Origin: Corynebacterium maris DSM 45190
Lineage (GTDB): Bacteria; Actinomycetota; Actinomycetes; Mycobacteriales; Mycobacteriaceae
Reading direction: 5' to 3'
Assembly (NCBI RefSeq): GCF_000442645.1
Contig: NC_021915.1
Coordinates: 2,723,575 to 2,787,574 of the forward strand
Length of the DNA stretch: 64,000 bases
Made by a program: the position numbers and the translations under genes. The notes below the pieces were generated by a model. It ran no database searches. It saw only the letters and a list, made by a program, of their open reading frames with translations, and had not been told where the DNA came from. Every line of letters begins with the position of its first letter. The stretch's first letter is position 1. Positions 43,318 through 53,100 of the stretch are shown here, piece by piece.

Positions 43318-43659
43318 TTAAAACACGAAGTTCACCAAGGCCATGTACGCCAGCGTGCCGGTCAGAATGGATACCGCGGGGCGACGGAAGAGAAGGTGGG
43401 CCACCAGCGTCACCCCGACGCCGAGCAACCCCGCCACCAACCCGCCGGGCACCTCCCCGGAGCCGGCGAGCGTGTACACCACCAGCACCGTCATCACGCC
43501 CACGGGCATGGTCACGCCGAGCAGCTTCACCAGGTCTGAGTCGCCCAACGCCCGTCGCGCCCGGAACGGGATCGCGCGCAGCAACACCGTCACCACGGCG
43601 ACCGGAACCAGCACCGCCAGCACCGTCCCCAGCCCGACGCCCGCAGGCAGCCCCGTCAC
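43318..43659 (-). CDS. brnE: AzlD/BrnE small subunit of a branched-chain amino acid exporter
   Basis: 113 residues, four hydrophobic segments, AzlD family (VTVLLRAIPFRARRAL is the hallmark loop). With the AzlC/BrnF partner it exports isoleucine, leucine, valine and methionine. The GTG start overlaps the brnF stop as GTGA, so the subunits are translationally coupled. Confidence 0.85.
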   Translation of the reverse strand: MTGLPAGVGLGTVLAVLVPVAVVTVLLRAIPFRARRALGDSDLVKLLGVTMPVGVMTVLVVYTLAGSGEVPGGLVAGLLGVGVTLVAHLLFRRPAVSILTGTLAYMALVNFVF

Positions 43660-44393
43660 TTACTCCACCGCCACGTCAGCCGGTCGTCCAGGCGAGGAGA
43701 ATAAAAGCGCGCGAGCAGCACGAGGAAATACGCGCTGAGGGCCACCAACAGGATCTGGCCCGGAAACAACACGGCCGCCACGACGCCGAGCACCACCGCG
43801 ATCAACGGCAGAGACAGGTCCGTGTTCGCCTTGAACGCCTCCAGCGCCAGGACGACGAACAGCGCGGTGAGCGCGAAGTCGAGCCCCAGCAGCTCCACCG
43901 TGATCCCGGCGCCGAAGAGCGCGCCCACCACCCCGGAGACCACCCACGCCAGCTGGCAGAAGACGGTGATGGTCAGCAGGCGGGTGGAGGAGACCGGGCG
44001 GCCGTCGGCGAGCGTGCCGTCCGCGCCCCAGCGCGAGGTGATCGCATACACCTCGTCCGTGAGCGCATAGGTCGCGTACGCCCGGCCCGCGCCCGGGGTG
44101 ATGCGGTGGCGCGGGTACGTCAGGCCGTAGAAAATGTGGCGGAAGTTGACCAGAAAGCCGGTCAACAGCGACGGCAGCCAGCCGACGCCGGCGGTGACCA
44201 TGCCCAGCGCCAAATACTCCATGGAGCCGGCGTAGATGACGACGGAGAAGATCGGCGCCCACCACCAGGCGAACCCCATCTGGGTGACCAGCAGGCCGAA
44301 GGCCAGGCCCAGGGGAACCATGCCTAAGCCGACGGCCCAGGAATCACGCAGACCCGCGGCCACCTCGGCGGCCGCGGGGGAACGGCGCGTCAT
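43656..44393 (-). CDS. brnF: AzlC/BrnF large subunit of a branched-chain amino acid exporter
   Basis: 245 residues, about seven membrane helices, AzlC family (VPLGLAFGLLVTQMGF, YAGSMEYLALGMVT, LVNFRHIFYGLTYPRHRI, TYALTDEVYAIT are its motifs). Pairs with BrnE in the membrane. In C. glutamicum brnFE is activated by Lrp next door; no lrp gene is here. Its ATG shares one base with the yqgE stop, an unusual coupling. Confidence 0.85.
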   Translation of the reverse strand: MTRRSPAAAEVAAGLRDSWAVGLGMVPLGLAFGLLVTQMGFAWWWAPIFSVVIYAGSMEYLALGMVTAGVGWLPSLLTGFLVNFRHIFYGLTYPRHRITPGAGRAYATYALTDEVYAITSRWGADGTLADGRPVSSTRLLTITVFCQLAWVVSGVVGALFGAGITVELLGLDFALTALFVVLALEAFKANTDLSLPLIAVVLGVVAAVLFPGQILLVALSAYFLVLLARFYSPRLDDRLTWRWSK

Positions 44394-44998
44394 CAGTTGT
44401 CCATGGTGTCTGCCGGGAAGGTGGAAAACAGCGGCAGCGGCATCTGCTGGCGGCGCATGACGTCGCCGTAGAGGTCCTGGGCGGCTGGGGCGATGACGTC
44501 GTGCGGCAGGGCGGGGGCCAGGAACCAGTCGCCGTTTTCGATCTCCTCGTGCAGCTGGCCCGGCGCCCACTCGGCGTAGCCGGCGAACAACCGCATGCCG
44601 TCGACGAGTTCGGCCAGCGATTCCGGGTCGGCGCGCAGGTCCACGTGCGCCAGCCGGTTGGCCAGGCGGTTGAGCTGCGGGGCGTCGTTCATGTCCACCC
44701 CGGTCTTGGTCACCGCCAGGCCCACGACGGACTGTTGGTTGACGGGCCCGCCGATGTAGAGGGCCTGCGGCTTGGCGGTCACCGGCAGCCAGTCGGGCAT
44801 GACGTTGTAGACGGCCAGCTCGCTGCGGGCGGTGAGGTTGACGCCGAAGGTCATGCGGTCGGAGTGCTCGATGATGAGCACCACCGAGCGGGCGAACTCG
44901 GGGGAGAACATGCCCGGCGCCGCCACCAGCAGCATGCCCGGTGCCGGGTCGTTGCGCTCCAAGGCGTTGAACAACCGGTCCGCGTAAAAGTTAGGCAC
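44393..44998 (-). CDS. YqgE/AlgH family protein
   Basis: 201 residues. MLLVAAPGMFSPEFARSVVL, IIEHSDRMTFGVNL, ALYIGGPVNQQS and FAGYAEWAPGQLHEEI are the YqgE motifs. Function unknown despite wide conservation. GTG start with GGAGG about five bases ahead. Upstream of brnF on the same strand with overlapping stop/start. Confidence 0.9.
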   Translation of the reverse strand: MPNFYADRLFNALERNDPAPGMLLVAAPGMFSPEFARSVVLIIEHSDRMTFGVNLTARSELAVYNVMPDWLPVTAKPQALYIGGPVNQQSVVGLAVTKTGVDMNDAPQLNRLANRLAHVDLRADPESLAELVDGMRLFAGYAEWAPGQLHEEIENGDWFLAPALPHDVIAPAAQDLYGDVMRRQQMPLPLFSTFPADTMDN

Positions 44999-45013
44999 GT
45001 TTCCTCCCTGTGC

Positions 45014-46486
45014 TCAGTCTGCTGACTTGTCAGATTCCCACCACGCGCGCAGATGCGCAATCGCAGCGTCGCGTTCCAAGGGGCCATGCTCCAGGCGCAG
45101 CTCCTTGAGGTGGGCCCACGCCCTGCCCACGTCGGGGCCCGGCTTGAGGTCCAGGATCTCCATGATCTCATTGCCGTCGAGGTCCGGGCGCACCTTGGCC
45201 AGGTCTTCCTGCTGCTCCAGCTCCGCGATGCGCTCTTCCAACCCATCATAGGTGCGCTGCAGTCGCGCCGCCTTCTTGGCGTTGCGGGTGGTGGAGTCGG
45301 CGCGCACGAGCTTGTGCAGACGCGGCAGGAGCTCGCCGGCGTCGTTGACGTAGCGGCGCACCGCGGAGTCCGTCCACTGGCCTTCGCCGAAGCCGTGGAA
45401 GCGCATGTGCAGGTAGACCAGCTGGCTGATGTCGCTGACCCGGTGTTTGGGGTACTTCAGGGCGCGCAGCCGGCGTCGCGTCAACTTGGCCCCGACGACT
45501 TCGTGGTGGTGGAAGGTCACGCCGCCGCCCGGCTTGGCCGCGCGCGTGTCGGGCTTGCCGATGTCGTGCAGCAGCGCCGCCCAGCGCAGCACCAGGTCCG
45601 GGCCCTCGTCCTCCCGGTCGATGGCTTGGCGCATCACCTGCAGCGAATGGGCGTAGACGTCCTTGTGCTGCATGTGTTCATCGGCGGTCAGCCGCAGGGC
45701 GGGGATCTCGGGGAAGACGTGGTCCAGGATCCCGGTCTCCACGAGCAGATCGATGCCCGCGGCGGGGTCGGCGCCGAGGATGAGCTTGTCCAGCTCGACC
45801 TGGACGCGTTCGACGGTGATCCGCTTGATCTCGGTGGCCATGTCCGTCATCGCCTCCCGCACGCGCGGGGCGACGCCGAAACCCAGCTGGGAGACGAAGC
45901 GGGCGGCGCGCAGCATGCGCAGCGGGTCGTCGTTAAAGGAGATCTCCGGCTCGTCGGGAGTGTCCAGGCGCCGTTCCTGCAGGGCGGCGATCCCGCCGAC
46001 GGGGTCGTGGAAGCGCACGTCCAACGCCCCGTCGACGAGCACGAGCTCCACGGCCATGGCGTTGACGGTGAAGTCACGGCGCACCAGGTCACCTTCGAGG
46101 GTGTCGCCGAAGGTGACCTCGGGGTTGCGGGTCACGCCGTCGTACTGGTCGGCGCGGAACGTCGTGATCTCCACGTCCTGCCCGCCGCGCTGGGCGGAGA
46201 CGGTGCCGAAGTCGATGCCGGTGTCCCAGACGACGTCGGCCCAGGCGTCGAGAAGCCGCTTGACGACGTCCGGGCGCGCCGAGGTGGTGAAGTCCAGGTC
46301 CCCGGAGAGCCGGCCGAGCAAGGCGTCGCGCACCGAACCGCCCACCAGGTACAGGCTGTGGCCGGCGTCGCTGAAGGCACGGACCAGGTCGGTGAGCAGG
46401 TCCGCGTAGCTCAGGACGGTGTTCTGGGCGCGCGCGAGCATGCCCAGGGTCGCGGGGCTGAGGTCGGTCGGCTCGATAGATGTCAC
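45014..46486 (-). CDS. cca: CCA-adding tRNA nucleotidyltransferase
   Basis: 490 residues. LVGGSVRDALLGRLSGDLDF at about 47-66 is the nucleotidyltransferase motif (Gly-Ser 50-51, D-x-D 63-65); an HD domain follows (LLHDIGKPDTRA near 275). It adds or repairs the CCA end of tRNAs; in this order (next to mutT4-like, murJ) it is the homologue of M. tuberculosis Rv3907c. GTG 46484-46486 was chosen: TAAGCT ends seven bases upstream, giving a leaderless mRNA, and the longer upstream frame crosses this promoter and is not conserved. Confidence 0.95.
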   Translation of the reverse strand: MTSIEPTDLSPATLGMLARAQNTVLSYADLLTDLVRAFSDAGHSLYLVGGSVRDALLGRLSGDLDFTTSARPDVVKRLLDAWADVVWDTGIDFGTVSAQRGGQDVEITTFRADQYDGVTRNPEVTFGDTLEGDLVRRDFTVNAMAVELVLVDGALDVRFHDPVGGIAALQERRLDTPDEPEISFNDDPLRMLRAARFVSQLGFGVAPRVREAMTDMATEIKRITVERVQVELDKLILGADPAAGIDLLVETGILDHVFPEIPALRLTADEHMQHKDVYAHSLQVMRQAIDREDEGPDLVLRWAALLHDIGKPDTRAAKPGGGVTFHHHEVVGAKLTRRRLRALKYPKHRVSDISQLVYLHMRFHGFGEGQWTDSAVRRYVNDAGELLPRLHKLVRADSTTRNAKKAARLQRTYDGLEERIAELEQQEDLAKVRPDLDGNEIMEILDLKPGPDVGRAWAHLKELRLEHGPLERDAAIAHLRAWWESDKSAD

Positions 46487-46583
46487 GCGCGTTAGCTTAG
46501 CGGGGGATTTGGTTGGTTCCGAACCATCCCGGACGCGGTGCGGGAAGTACCGAAAGGGGTCGGTGGCGGATACGATGCGAAGA

Positions 46584-47591
46584 ATGAACGACAACGATCG
46601 GACGGGATCGGCGAAGCCCGGTTCCGGGCCGGCGAATTCGTCGCGCCCCACCGGCGGGGACGCGCAGGCGTCTGACCAGGGCGGCGGCAATTCGCAGAAC
46701 ACTCAGCGACGGCGCGGGCGCCGCCGCTCGCGTCGTCGTGCCCACAGCGGGAAGAACGCTCACGGCGGTCCCCAGCAGTCACAACAGCAGGGCGCCGCGG
46801 GCGAAGCACACAAAGAATCCGGCAAGGACGAGAAGGCCGGGCAGTCCGGCGGCGGCGCGAAGCGTTCGCGTGGCCGGAACCGCTCGCGTCGCCGGCGCGG
46901 CGGCCAGGGCGGATCGTCTCCGACGAAAGAGACCCAGAGCAGGCAGAACGCAGGCGAGAAGTCCGAGAAGACTGGCTCGAAGAGCCGGTCCGGGCGGCCG
47001 TCGAAAACCTCGCGGGGCGGGCGCAACGCCCGTAATCAGCGGGGCCGGGGCGCCCCGTCCCGGGGCGGGCGGCGCCACGATTCACGCATGACCACCCGCG
47101 ACGAGACCAGCGCCGGCGGCCTGGTCATCTCCGGGCTCGCCGAGGCCGTCGGCGACGACGGCGAGGTGGATCTCTCCTTGATCTACGTCGCCTTGATCGG
47201 TCGTCTCGACCGGCGCGGCCGCCTGCTGTGGTCGATGCCCAAGGGGCACGTGGAACCGGGGGAGGAGCAGTTCTCCACCGCCGAACGCGAGGTGTGGGAG
47301 GAGACCGGCATCTACGGCACGGTCCTCGCCGAGCTCGGCGTCATCGACTACTGGTTCGTCTCCGAGGGCGTGCGCATCCACAAGACCGTCTACCACCACT
47401 TGCTGCGTTACGTCGACGGCGAGCTCAACGACGAGGACCCGGAGGTGACCGAGGTCGCCTGGATCCCGGCGAGCGAGCTCATCGAGCATCTGGCCTACGC
47501 CGACGAAAGAAAACTGGCGCGCATCGCCCACGATCGGCTGCCGGAGCTGGCGCGGAAGGAGCGGGCCGAGGGAAGGGCGACGCCGAGGTGA
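46584..47591 (+). CDS. Nudix hydrolase with long basic disordered N-terminus
   Basis: 335 residues. Residues 1 to about 165 are low-complexity, rich in Arg, Gly, Ser and Gln (QRRRGRRRSRRRAHSGKN, RSRGRNRSRRRRGGQGG). Residues about 170-335 are a Nudix domain; the box GHVEPGEEQFSTAEREVWEE near 221-243 fits G-x5-E-x7-R-E-U-x-E-E-x-G-U exactly. It is syntenic with M. tuberculosis mutT4 (Rv3908), which lacks so long a tail. TACGAT is seven bases before ATG 46584, so leaderless. The tail would bind nucleic acid or polyphosphate by charge; substrate unknown. Confidence 0.85.
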   Translation: MNDNDRTGSAKPGSGPANSSRPTGGDAQASDQGGGNSQNTQRRRGRRRSRRRAHSGKNAHGGPQQSQQQGAAGEAHKESGKDEKAGQSGGGAKRSRGRNRSRRRRGGQGGSSPTKETQSRQNAGEKSEKTGSKSRSGRPSKTSRGGRNARNQRGRGAPSRGGRRHDSRMTTRDETSAGGLVISGLAEAVGDDGEVDLSLIYVALIGRLDRRGRLLWSMPKGHVEPGEEQFSTAEREVWEETGIYGTVLAELGVIDYWFVSEGVRIHKTVYHHLLRYVDGELNDEDPEVTEVAWIPASELIEHLAYADERKLARIAHDRLPELARKERAEGRATPR

Positions 47592-50107
47592 CTCGGCTGC
47601 GCCGGATGAAGGCCAGGGTGCGGACTGTGGCCGCCACCCTGGCCGCAGCCGTCGTCGCCGCAGCGGCCCCCGCGGGCGGCGTCCCGCAGGCGGACGCCCT
47701 GCCGGCCCCCACCAGCCCGGCCGATCCGGCGGTGGCCACCACCTGGGTGAACCCGGCGATCCGGCCGGGGGAGACCGAAATCCCAGTGTCCTTGCAGCTG
47801 AGCGGCTCGCCCACGATGGACTCCGGCCCGGTGGCCGCCGGTTCCGACCTCAGCGTCTCGCTCACGCTGCGCAACACCTCCGACGAGCCGGTCTCCGGCC
47901 TGGAGCTCAGCGCCCGGCGCGCCCAACCCGTCGGCAGCGCCGCGGACGCCCGCCAGGCGCTGGCCGCCCACGACTCCCAGTACGCCTGGTACGGCCTGAC
48001 CGCCGTCCAGGACGAGGTGCTGGCGCCGGGGGAGTCCCGCACCGTGAATCTCACGGTGCCGACCGCTCCCGGCGCGGACGGCACCCTGACCATCCGGGAC
48101 GCCGGGGTGTACCCGGTCATGTTCGCCCTGCGCGGGGTAGATGGCTCCGTCACGACGGAACGTTTCCTCCTGTCCGCAGAGGACCCTGGCTCGGCCGGGG
48201 ACGCCGAGGAGGAGGCGGCGGCGTCCGTGCCGCCGTTCAGCCTGGTGTACCCGGTCACCGCCGAGGTCGACGTCACGCCGGGGGAGACCGGCGAGGCCGT
48301 GGCGGATCCGCCGTTGCTGTTGCGCAGTGAGCAGCTCGCCGGGCAGCTGGCCGACGGGGGCCGCCTCGATGAGCTGTTGCGCGTCTACGAGGACGCGACC
48401 GTCGGCGCCGGCGGTTCCCTCGAGCTTTTCCATGCTTCTTGTCTGGCGCTGGATCCGGCGTTGGTCAGCGTCGTGGACCGGATGAGTGACGGCTATCGGG
48501 TCGCGCCCGACCGTCCTGATCTGCAGGCTCCGCAGCGGTTGCGCGATTCCTGGACCCAGGACGACGAGTCCGCCGCCTCGGATCCCGGCCGGGGCGTGGA
48601 GGACGCGCAGGCGTGGCTCGAGCGGGTGCGCGCCGTGGCCGCCGAGGGTTGCGTCGTCAGCCTGCCGTGGGCCAACACGGATCTGCGCGCCGTCGCCGAC
48701 GCGGATGACGCCGCGCTGATGAATGAGGCGATCGGCCGGGGCCCGGGCGTTCTCCAGGAGGCCCTCGGAACAACCGGGGTGACCAACACGGTCATCGCCC
48801 CGGGCGGGTACGTGGACCCGGCCGTCGTCGACGCCGCCGGGTGGGCCGACCACAGTTCCGGCGCGGCCGCCGAGGACGGGGCGGGCGGCGCGGCCCCGGA
48901 GGCGCGGAACCCGGTGCGCGTGCTGGTGGCGGACAACACCGTCCCCGCCCCGGCCCAGGCCGGGGACGAGGAGGCGATCGATCCCCGTTTCGTCGAGCTC
49001 GCCCCCAACGTCCACGCGGTGCGCTACCAGGGTTCGCTCGCCGCCACGTTGGCCACGGTCGGGCGACAGCCGCTGACGGTCGGGTACTCCAACACCGCGA
49101 CCCGCTACGACTACCGGGTCGACTCCGAGTACTCCCGGGCGGCCTCCGCCGCCTCCGCGCTGCGGTTGACGGTGGCCGAGAACACCGCCCCGCCCGCCGC
49201 CGAGTCGGCCCCGGACCCGGTGCTGGCCATGCTGCCGCCCACCCTCGACCCGGATTCCGCGCGCCGGTTGTTGTCCGCCGCCGCCGGCGTGCTCGCCGAC
49301 GGCGCCGCCGAGCCGCTCGCGCTCGGGGCGTACCTGACCCCGAACGGCTCTCCCGCGGCCCTGGCCGAAGGCGCCGAACCCGGTGCCCCGTTCCCGGATC
49401 CTTCGGTCATCACCGACACCGAAATCATCCAGGCCAGCCAGCAGGCCGGCTACCTCGACGACCTGACGCGGCTGATGGTCAACGACCCCGCCATCGCGCT
49501 CACCCGCTACGGCTTCACTCAGCCGCTGCGCCATGAGCTGCTCAACGCCCTAGCCGCCACCGGGCGCAACTCCCTGGGCGGTTACGACGACGCCGTCGCC
49601 CGCGCCTCCCGGGAGCTGAACGCCAACCGCGACACGATCCAGGAGCTGCGTGGTTCGGTGGCGCTGCTGCCGCCGGGCAACGTCTACACCCGCGCCTCCG
49701 AATCCTCTCCGCTGTTGCTGGTCGCGGAGAACCGGCTGCCGCTGCCCGTGGAGGCGACCATCGCCTACGCCGCCACCGACCCGGACGACGCCATCCGGTT
49801 GAACCGGCCGGGCACCGTCCTAATTCCGGCGGCGGGGTCCATCACCGTGCAGATGACCGCGGACATCCCGTCGGATCAGGACCAGACGCAGATCAGCCTG
49901 TGGTTGGCCACGCCCGACGGCGCGCCGATTTCTTCGCCGGTGGACATTTCCGTGCAGACCCGCACCGGCACCGCCGGGCTGGTCGTGCTGGTGGCCCTGC
50001 TCATCGTGGTGATGGGGCTGGCGCTGGTCATGCGCTTCGGCCGCCAACGACGCAAGAAGGGCGCGGACAGACCCCGGGCCCCGGCCCCCGATGACGCCGC
50101 CCAGTAA
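47588..50107 (+). CDS. Secreted/anchored DUF6049 protein (Rv3909 homologue)
   Basis: 839 residues. A basic N-terminus and signal-type helix (about 9-30, VAATLAAAVVAAAAPAGG), a large extracytoplasmic region beginning with an immunoglobulin-like part, and a C-terminal membrane helix (GLVVLVALLIVVMGLALVMR) with a short basic tail. GTG 47588 overlaps the Nudix stop as GTGA. Between Nudix and murJ as in mycobacteria. Likely part of envelope biogenesis, by position; its biochemical role is unknown. Confidence 0.8.
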   Translation: MTRLRRMKARVRTVAATLAAAVVAAAAPAGGVPQADALPAPTSPADPAVATTWVNPAIRPGETEIPVSLQLSGSPTMDSGPVAAGSDLSVSLTLRNTSDEPVSGLELSARRAQPVGSAADARQALAAHDSQYAWYGLTAVQDEVLAPGESRTVNLTVPTAPGADGTLTIRDAGVYPVMFALRGVDGSVTTERFLLSAEDPGSAGDAEEEAAASVPPFSLVYPVTAEVDVTPGETGEAVADPPLLLRSEQLAGQLADGGRLDELLRVYEDATVGAGGSLELFHASCLALDPALVSVVDRMSDGYRVAPDRPDLQAPQRLRDSWTQDDESAASDPGRGVEDAQAWLERVRAVAAEGCVVSLPWANTDLRAVADADDAALMNEAIGRGPGVLQEALGTTGVTNTVIAPGGYVDPAVVDAAGWADHSSGAAAEDGAGGAAPEARNPVRVLVADNTVPAPAQAGDEEAIDPRFVELAPNVHAVRYQGSLAATLATVGRQPLTVGYSNTATRYDYRVDSEYSRAASAASALRLTVAENTAPPAAESAPDPVLAMLPPTLDPDSARRLLSAAAGVLADGAAEPLALGAYLTPNGSPAALAEGAEPGAPFPDPSVITDTEIIQASQQAGYLDDLTRLMVNDPAIALTRYGFTQPLRHELLNALAATGRNSLGGYDDAVARASRELNANRDTIQELRGSVALLPPGNVYTRASESSPLLLVAENRLPLPVEATIAYAATDPDDAIRLNRPGTVLIPAAGSITVQMTADIPSDQDQTQISLWLATPDGAPISSPVDISVQTRTGTAGLVVLVALLIVVMGLALVMRFGRQRRKKGADRPRAPAPDDAAQ

Positions 50108-50142
50108 CCTCCGACCCGCCTTCGACCGAGATTGGAGTGCCA

Positions 50143-53100
50143 GTGAGCACACCTTCCACCGATGAGAACCGCACCCCGCAGCCCGCGGGGTTGCGTCGTC
50201 GCATCGTCACGCCGTCGCCGCCGGCCCCCGTCCCCACGACCGCTCCGAAACCGCTGATCGACCCGGAGCCGGAAGACGGCGCCCGCCTCGACCGGTCGTC
50301 GCTGACCACCGCCCCCACGGCGGGGGCGGCCACCGCCACGGCCCCCGCCCCCGCGGCCCCTCCGGCGGCGCCGGCCTCGGACGTCGGCGGCGAGAACCAG
50401 GCCGCGGACCCCGTCCGGGCGGGCGACGGCAAGACCTCCGACCGGCAGGTCGTCGCCTCGACCGGGTCGATGGCGATCGCGACGCTGATCTCGCGCATCA
50501 CCGGCTTCATCCGGAACCTGCTCATCGGCGCGATGCTCGGCGGCGCCGTCGCCTCGGCGTTCACCACGGCGAACACGCTGCCGAACATGATCACCGAGAT
50601 TGTCCTCGGCAGCGTCATGACCTCCCTGGTCGTGCCCGTGCTCGTACGGGCGGAAAGAGAGGACCCCGACCGGGGCGCCGCCTTCATCCGCCGGCTGTTC
50701 ACCCTGACCATCACGCTGATGGGCATAGTGGCGGTCGCCGCGGTGCTCGCGGCGCCCTTCCTCACCCGCATCCAACTGCGCGAAGACGGCCAGGTCAACG
50801 TGGAGCTGGCCACGTCCTTCGCCTACCTGCTGCTGCCGCAGATCTTCTTCTACGGGCTGTTCTCCCTGTTCATGGCGGTGCTCAACACCAAGGAGATCTT
50901 TAAGCCGGGCGCGTGGGCGCCGGTGCTCAACAACGTCATCGCCATCGCCACGCTCCTGCTGTACGGGCTGCTGCCGGGATCGATCAACCCCGCCGCCCCG
51001 GTGAACCTGCTGGACCCGCACGTGGTGTTGCTCGGCCTGGGCACGACCCTGGGCGTGGTCGCGCAGTGCGCGATCATGCTGCCCGCGCTGAAGACGGCCG
51101 GCGTGAATCTGCGCCCGTTGTGGGGCATCGACGCCCGGTTGAAGCAATTCGGCGGCATGGCCGTCGCGATCATCGTCTACGTGGCCATCAGCCAGCTCGG
51201 CTTGATCGTGACCACCCGTGTGGCCTCCGGCGCCGACGAGGCGGCCCCCTACATCTATTCGCAGGCCTGGCTGCTGCTGCAGGTGCCCTACGGCATCATC
51301 GGCGTGACCCTGGTGACGGCGATCATGCCGCGGCTGTCGCGCAACGCGGCGGCCGGCGACGACGCGGGCGTGATCCGGGACCTTTCCCTGGCGACGAAGC
51401 TGACGTTCATCGCCATCATCCCGATCATCGTGTTCATGACCGCCTTCGGCCCGGACATCGGCGTCGGTCTGTTCCACTACGGCTCCCTGGACTTCCAGGA
51501 GGCCTACGTCCTCGGCCTGTCCATCAGTTTCTCGGCGTTCACGCTGATCCCGTACGCCCTGGTGATGTTGCACCTGCGCGTGTTCTACGCCCGCGAAGAG
51601 GCCTGGACCCCGACGTTCATCATCGCCGGCATCACCGCCACGAAGATCGTGCTCAGCTACCTCGCGCCACTGGTGGCCGCCAGCCCGACGCTGGTGGTGA
51701 TCCTGTTGGCCGCGGCCAACGGCTTCGGCTTCGTGGCGGGCGCCGTCATCGGCTCCCTGCTGCTGCGCCGCAAGCTCGGCCCCCTGGGCTCACGCACGGT
51801 GCTGCGCACCTCCGCGTGGGCGCTGGCCGCCGGGCTGGTCGGCATAGCCGCCGCGGTGCTGGTGCGCTGGGCGCTGAGCTTCGCGCTGGAGCCTGTGCTC
51901 ACGGGGTTCCACCTGTCCATCGGCACCCTCGTCGAACTGGCCGTCGCCGGAGTGGTGTTCGTCATCGTCACCGGCGTCGTCCTGGCCAAGTCCGGGTTGC
52001 CGGAGGTCCAGAACGTCGGCCGCATGCTGACGCGCATCCCGGGACTGAACAAGGTGATCACCCCGGACGAGGACAAGGCCATCGACATCGCCGCGGCCGA
52101 CGCCCGGGACCTGTCCGAACAGCTCTTCGCCCAAGACAGCTTCAACTCCTCGCCGGTACCGCCCCCGATGTCCGCCGGCGTGGTCCGCGGCCCGCGGCTG
52201 GTGCCGGGCGCCCCGGTCTCCGACGGCCGGTTCCGCCTCATCGCCGACCACGGCTCCGTGCCGGGCGCACGCTTCTGGCAAGCCGTCGAAGCCGAGAGCG
52301 GCAAACAGGTGGCGCTGACCTTCGTGGACACCTCCGGACAGGCGCCGCTGGCCCCGCGCACCACCGCGGAGGCCGCCAAGGTCGCCGCCGAGGTCGCCCG
52401 CAACACCCGCCGGCTGGGCAAGCTGGACCACCCGGCCGTGGCGGACAACATCCGCATCCTCGGCTACCGCTCCGGTTGCCTGATCGTCTCGGATTGGGTG
52501 GACGGGCTGCCGCTGCGCACCGTCGCCCAGTCGGGCACCGACCCGGACGACCCCACCGAGCTCAACCCGCACGCCGTGGCCTACGCCCTGGCGCCGCTGG
52601 CGGACGTCGTCGCCGACGCCGAGGCCGCCGGCACCCCGCTGGGCCTGGACAACTCCTCGCGCCTGCGCATCTCCCGCGACGGCACGGCGGTACTCGCCTT
52701 CCCGGCGGTCCTGCCGGAGGCCACCGTCCACCGCGACGCCTCCGGGCTGGCCTCCGCCATCAGGCTGCTCGCCGGCGCCTCCGCCGAAGACGGCGGCGAG
52801 GTCGACCCGACGCTGGCCCAGCTCGCCGTCGACGCCCGCGCCGTCGCCGACGAATCCGAGGAGGACCAGGCCGCCGCCCAGGAAGCCAATGAGGAACAGA
52901 CCGGCAACCCCAAGATCCGCGACCTGTCTTCCCGCCTGCACACCTTCGGCTCCTACACCGAGGTCGGCACAGACGTCGCGGCAGAAACCGACGTGGCAGA
53001 CGCGTCCGACGACGATCGCCAGAGTCTCGGCGCGGCGCCGCACCTGGCGGTCGCCAGTGACGCCGCCGACGCGCCGAAGCAGCTCAAGGGCGGCTTCGGC

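Noticed and set aside
47228..47588. Upstream extension of the DUF6049 gene
   Set aside because: It overlaps the Nudix box in another frame; the signal peptide begins right after GTG 47588.
49876..51573. 565-codon open frame antisense to the DUF6049-murJ junction
   Set aside because: Composition (His/Gln/Arg/Gly) is typical of antisense high-GC frames, and it spans two well-supported genes.
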